From Varroa destructor (taxonomy: Eukaryota > Arthropoda > Arachnida > Mesostigmata > Varroidae), in contig NW_019211456.1 in assembly GCF_002443255.2 (NCBI RefSeq), forward strand, positions 37,083,042-37,147,041: a stretch of DNA of 64,000 nt. Reading direction: 5' to 3'. Within the stretch, counting starts at the first letter, position 1; each line of letters begins with the position of its first letter. The position numbers were made by a program, and so were the translations under genes. This document shows, one piece after another, positions 59,570 through 64,000 of the stretch. The notes under the pieces are model-generated. The model did not search any database, was not told where the DNA came from, and saw only the letters and a list, made by a program, of their open reading frames with translations.

Positions 59570-59708
59570 AATGAGGCTCAATAGCTGCCCATCTCTCTGC
59601 GGCAACAAGCGATGTTCGAATGCAAGAGACAGCGATAAAGAGCTCGTTACGTGAGGGTTTCAAAGTATTTCTCATCGGAGTAAATGTCGCCGTCGTTTCT
59701 GTGGCCAT
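59570..59708 (-). CDS. Candidate exon with GTAAGT donor (minus strand)
   Basis: The ATG at 59708 (also reachable from an AATCAG acceptor a few bases upstream) starts a 46-codon frame ending at CATT/GTAAGT, one base over. Thr-rich start, then a helical stretch (RTSLVAAERWAAIE). It overlaps plus-strand frames, one of which reads GDFNAW (59824-59841). Unknown. Confidence 0.2.
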
Positions 59709-60539
59709 CGCCAGCTTTCCCACTGATTCTTGTATGGGTTACCGGTGGACAGCTGCGGGCTGCTGGTGTCAGTTTCATAGTTCGGTGGCTGGCGCGCGGG
59801 CAGGCAGGTATAGGCCGGTTGAGTGGTGATTTTAATGCCTGGCGAAGCCAGGCCATTCCTTCTTCAACTGGTTGGCCATCGCTGGTCGATTGTTCGAACT
59901 AACGTATTGACTGGGCGTTTGGGTGATTTAAGTGACCGGTGTGGCCATGTATGTGTGTGCGCGAAAACATATCGTCAGAGCGCGCTATATATTGCTGCGC
60001 AAAAGAAGATTATCCACAGTATGTCGATGCCCAGCCCCGAACCATTGTTTTACCGGAGGCGGAACACCACTGGTCCTTCTCGTCGATATGCGGCGAACGC
60101 TTTGTTAAAACATCAGTTTGGCTAGCGACGCCTGCCTGCCGATAAGTTCGTGCTCATCGAAACAGTGCCTCACATACGATACTGCGCTGCACATGTCCAT
60201 TATCCATCCATAGGCAAACCGCGTTTGTCCTCATTGGAACTGCCCTTCATGACGCCGATGCCGTTGTCACCCCCCTGACATGATGCTGTCTCATGGACAG
60301 CTGGTGGCGCTGCAGCGAACCGTCGGCCCCGAGCGAATAGATCAGGCGTGGAGGGCTGGAGATGAGGGGCCGCGTTCTGCTCCTCGTTCGACGATGCCGG
60401 TCAGTGCTGTTACAATGTTCTCCGGCGGAGAAACTACGAGGGAGAGCGTGGGAGGCAGAGGGTGCAAGATAGGAAACGTACGAGGGAGAGCAGGTAGACA
60501 AATTGCTACTGTGTGTGACCTCCATGCTTAATGAGGAGG

Positions 60540-61750
60540 ACGCCCTACAGACCGATCTGCGCTGGTCTCCTTTGTCAGCTTAGTGAGATAACTTCAGGGA
60601 AGCCGAGGAGTGAGCGGACGGCCTTTCCTCTAGTAGAGTTTGGATAGCGTATAACCAACGATGTTTGCCAGCATTGACTTCAACGTTACCTCGCCAACTT
60701 TAACGATATGAACATTTACAAGTAGAAGAAAAACTACGTGGTATTTTTTAGCCTTTTCATGCAACGAAGTAGTGGAGAACTCAAAATCTTTCTCAGGGGG
60801 CTTTTCGTACCCGGGTGAAACTGTGCAACTTCAAATGAATTCACCAGATGTCGAATAGTTGTCATACCTTACGTTAAATACGGGAAAAAATAGGTACTTC
60901 TCGATAGATTAAGTTTTACATATTAACTGACAAATATGGGGCATGTGTTGACAAGGGTACAGCATTGAAACTATTTTGTTTATATCTTTGTAACGGCGGC
61001 ACTGATCAAAAGCCCAACAAGAATGCTATTTTTTTATGTAACAGAAATATCGAGATATTTTTTTAGAAGAGACCCTTAAACAATTAGTGAGTTATGTGCA
61101 AAAGAGGTGATTTCTGCGATAGATAGGCGTGGATATGCTTGTAACATCTAGCAAATCTTATAGTTCTATTCGTGAATAAGCAGGAAAAATGGAAATATAA
61201 ATATCTTACTTCAAGCGCCTCGCCCTCGAACCAGATATTACTTACGGAATTAAGTTCCGTCTACTTCGCGCAACACAAATTGCAACCGAATCGCATAAGG
61301 AGACGCCAAAGATGGGTCGATTTAAGACATACAAAGAGCAGATGCGGTAAGCATGCGTAACCCTTTTGTACGTTTCTGCCTCTCCGTTTGCCATCAATGT
61401 GGCTTGTGAGATGTAGTGGATGACTTAAGTAAGTATCAGTTTAAGCTTGCCTCACAAAAACATATTCTGAATAGCAACGTATGCAGTAAATCTAATAAAA
61501 ATCCTATTTTCTATTATGGGTGATACATTGAGTTTCAGTTTTAACGGGAACTTTCAACATGAACACAGGCGTTTTTTAATTTCTAATGATTTATTGAGTT
61601 AATTAAAGAACTCCAATAGATCTACTAAATTAACGATCCAACTATATCCTGCTACTACTGTTCCGTTGGGAATTGTCTTGCGAAAAACCTAGATCCTCCA
61701 ACATGAGCATATAAACACTTGGAGCTAAAGTTCATAAACTAATACAGTAT
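60540..61750. other. No gene recognised
   Basis: AT-rich with small frames only. Confidence 0.55.
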
Positions 61751-61764
61751 ATTTATCTTTATAG

Positions 61765-61823
61765 TACTGTGATCGTAGAGCAGTGCATGCTTTTGAGAAA
61801 GACAAACGCCCGTACCTAACAAG
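61765..61823 (+). CDS. Candidate internal exon, 59 bases
   Basis: It lies between the acceptor tatatttatctttatag and the donor ACAAG/GTGAGT. Only one of three phases is open, giving a short basic peptide (CDRRAVHAFEKDKRPYL) and leaving two bases. No downstream exon with the matching phase was found at a reasonable distance, so its partners are unknown. Confidence 0.25.
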
Positions 61824-62244
61824 GTGAGTCGCAGGCACCCTAGTTATGTTTTAGCAATATATATGAATGTATACAAATGAGGACCTCTAAATGCGCGGTG
61901 AGATTATTTTGCACGGTGTTTTTTTATTAGGAAAATTATTACGCAAGGGTAATTGTTTGCAGAGCTTCGAGGTATATATCACAACACGATGCCTTATCTT
62001 TTTTAGTTGAGATTATTGTAAATTATTTTTATTCTTTTATTGACAGTTTGATAGTTTAAGTTTAATCTAATAGTTAGCTTTGCTAAGGGGTGGCTGAAGT
62101 CTTTCTTGATCGCTTATCGTGTCCTGCGCTATCCCTTGGTAGAGCCTTTGCTAATTGACAGGCAGCTTTTAGCTGCATTAATTGTAGCTGAGTTAGCGTG
62201 TATGTGAAGGACGTGAACTATATTTCTTAGCCTGTGTGTCGGCG

Positions 62245-62840
62245 ATGGTTTCCGAAAAACTTTTTCCTTCTATATCCCTGCCTAAATTTCTGCTGTCGGG
62301 GCTAAGAAAATGCAAATCACTTGCAAAGTCAATGGGGGAACGACGCAGATGTGGTTGGCTTTATAGTGCCCTGATTAATTGTCAGTTAGTTTTGTATTTA
62401 ATAAATAGCGCTTGTGACTTATTGTTCTTTTTCTATCCTACAGATGAATTGCTTGTTATAACTTTACCAAACATCCGGTTTGCCAATAAGTCAACTACAT
62501 ACAGGTAAGTTCTGACCCTTGTGTTGCCTTCGAACTGTATAGTGCAAAGACCTCCGATTTCCAAGCTTAGAGAAACGCTTGTTTGGGGGAACGTCCGCCT
62601 TTTTGTTGTGCAATAATGCTAGCTAGCTAGCATTGTCGTTCATCCGGAATCGGTAAATTTCTACTGCGTCTTGCCTAGCGTCAAACGTCCCTTTTTCTTG
62701 TTGAAAACCTCTTTAACGATTGCCTCGATATTTTTCTAATTTCTCATTTTGTAATCTGGGTATCCTACAGATACGTACATTTTCTATTTTTGCTTATTGT
62801 TGGTGGACTTCAGTTTCGGGGAGCTTCTCTACCTCTTTGA
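62245..62840 (+). CDS. Candidate two-exon small membrane protein
   Basis: The ATG at 62245 has G at -3 and +4. The frame runs 86 codons to a consensus TACAG/GTAAGT donor at 62505. The next acceptor (aatctgggtatcctacag, 62770) opens a frame that completes the split codon and ends in TGA 62838-62840, about 109 residues in all. The N-terminus is basic (LRKCKSLAKSMGERRR). It is followed by a hydrophobic stretch (LVLYLINSACDLLFFF), a polar segment and a second hydrophobic stretch (VHFLFLLIVGGL). Alternatively, the strong acceptor at 62443 makes 62444-62504 a 61-base internal exon in the same frame. Family unknown. Confidence 0.35.
62615..62634. repeat. 20-bp perfect palindrome
   Basis: AATGCTAGCT and its exact complement, with a (CTAG)n core. 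Confidence 0.93.
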
Positions 62841-62849
62841 CAATATCAA

Positions 62850-64000
62850 GCATTTTTGAAATTCGCCACTTGTGGTCAATGCTTTAATGTCTTTCAGAAC
62901 CTGTTCCAGTACCCTGGGATTCGGGAGTCTCAATGACTTGAAGTTGACTACAGTATCGTTGGCGGCCGGCTGCAATTTCGCGCGCAACACCTCATTGTTA
63001 CGAGTACTATGTCGTTAGCCCGTAACCTGCGCTGTCTGTGGTTGTTTTGATATGTGTCCTGATGCTTTTCCATTTTGTAGAAGAGGGAGACGTAGATAAG
63101 TCTGTGCGGGTTTTTCATCTTTTGGAAGTGATCAATTTCTAGAGGCGGAAAATACAACAATTTTTCTGCTATTTTTTTAGATTGTGAAAATTTGGCCTAT
63201 CCGCATAGGATGCAGCACTTAGATCGTAGCAATGAGCGTGCACTAATCCAGCTTTTGTCTTTTTCTGACGCAGCATTAGAATTGCGCTTCTCTTATGAAC
63301 TTCCGATAGGAGTACAAGTAACATTTTAGATGATTAAACTTCTCTCGGATTTAGACAACTTTAAACCAATCGTTGCTCGATCGCTAGTTTGCTATCACTA
63401 ACTTTTGCGCGGGAATCTGCAAGTTTTGCACTGGATAACGACTTTGTTGTATTGTTTCGGGAACACAAATCTAGGCGAGCGGCCTAGTTAGCTGACGTGT
63501 TGAAACTATTCTTACATAGGTGGTATTACATCATGACAAATCACGAAAATGCTCAATTGGAAATCCACGGTGGGTCTGGCGACAAATGAAAGTAGGCGAC
63601 ACTTTTTTCTCCAATGACTTCCCAGATTGCGAACATATTTTGTTGCTGCCTTCAATAGTTTACGGGGTGCTTTTATAGTCTCCTGGCTTGAGTTTTTTGT
63701 ACTTGCCACCGACTAGTTGGATTCATATTTGTGATTTTAACAGATACATCGTATGCTTGACATGAGGCATAACATGGAGTGCGCTTAGAATGCCTCTTGG
63801 CCCGACAGCCCGAGGCGAGATCGTATAGCGTTGTTCCAGGCACGTAGGCCCCTGGATCTTTATCTAAAGTCTAACATTGATGGCTGAGTCTTGAGTTTAG
63901 TCTCGTGCTGCTTCGCTTGCATTCATGGGTAACGAATCCCACCTAACAGAAATTCATTTGAGACTCGTGCGAGGATCAAGAGGCTCGGTACGATTTATCT
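62850..64000. other. No gene recognised
   Basis: Pyrimidine-rich stretches near 62880-62950 and short frames only. Confidence 0.5.

Noticed and set aside
61824..61896. Phase-compatible small exon (61853-61896) following 61765-61823
   Set aside because: The intervening intron would be about 30 bases, too short for normal splicing.
1..64000. CRISPR array, rRNA gene, intact tRNA, operon or prokaryotic system
   Set aside because: No regular direct repeats with spacers, no rRNA-like conserved blocks, no folding tRNA, and no closely packed long frames were seen.

Overview
This is eukaryotic, probably metazoan, nuclear DNA and most likely arthropod-like. There are no long bacterial-style open frames or operons. 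Simple-sequence repeats are plentiful: (TA)n, (CTG)n, (AG)n, (ACGT)n. Two copies of a tRNA-derived SINE and the worn remains of mariner-like and Tc1-like transposases are present. A 100-N assembly gap lies near the left end. I cannot name the species. A mite or other chelicerate is a guess, not a reading.

I do not recognise a single host gene by its product. The window holds roughly 25 open frames of 100 codons or more. A rough hand estimate for random DNA of this base composition gives about the same, so almost every open frame must be treated as possibly accidental. The one clear length outlier is the 285-codon frame at 54218-55075. For the rest I kept frames that have extra support: a strong 3' splice site at the start of the frame, a near-consensus 5' splice site at its end, matching phase between neighbouring exons, or a good Kozak context. 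They are low-confidence exon or gene-model candidates.

Layout. 0-2.8 kb: the gap and several candidate exons. 3-4 kb: (TTA)n and a mariner fossil. 5-8 kb: membrane-type and Cys-rich frames, with a possible Pol III element. 9.7-16.3 kb: almost no coding signal, (TA)n runs and SINE copy 1. 16.5-21.7 kb: small frames, a double palindrome and a three-exon plus-strand model at 20434-21541. 22.1 kb: SINE copy 2. 23.5-26.7 kb: weak exons and a hairpin. 27.3-29.6 kb: nothing seen. 31.5-32.1 kb: Tc1-like fossil. 33-39.9 kb: isolated exons, including a phase-matched two-exon minus-strand model (38597-37869). 41.8-46.9 kb: a denser cluster of exon candidates on both strands, with long hairpins and AP-1-like inverted repeats. 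47-52.7 kb: quiet, with an (ACGT)n run and a 25-bp hairpin. 52.8-55.1 kb: a GC-rich, gene-like island. 56-57.5 kb: two more candidates. 60.5-64 kb: quiet except for a two-exon small membrane-protein model at 62245-62840 and a nearby canonical exon.

Nothing seen allows a shared pathway to be assigned. The most checkable items are the SINE family, the two transposon fossils, the near-perfect hairpins, the long GC-rich frame and the few phase-matched splice models.
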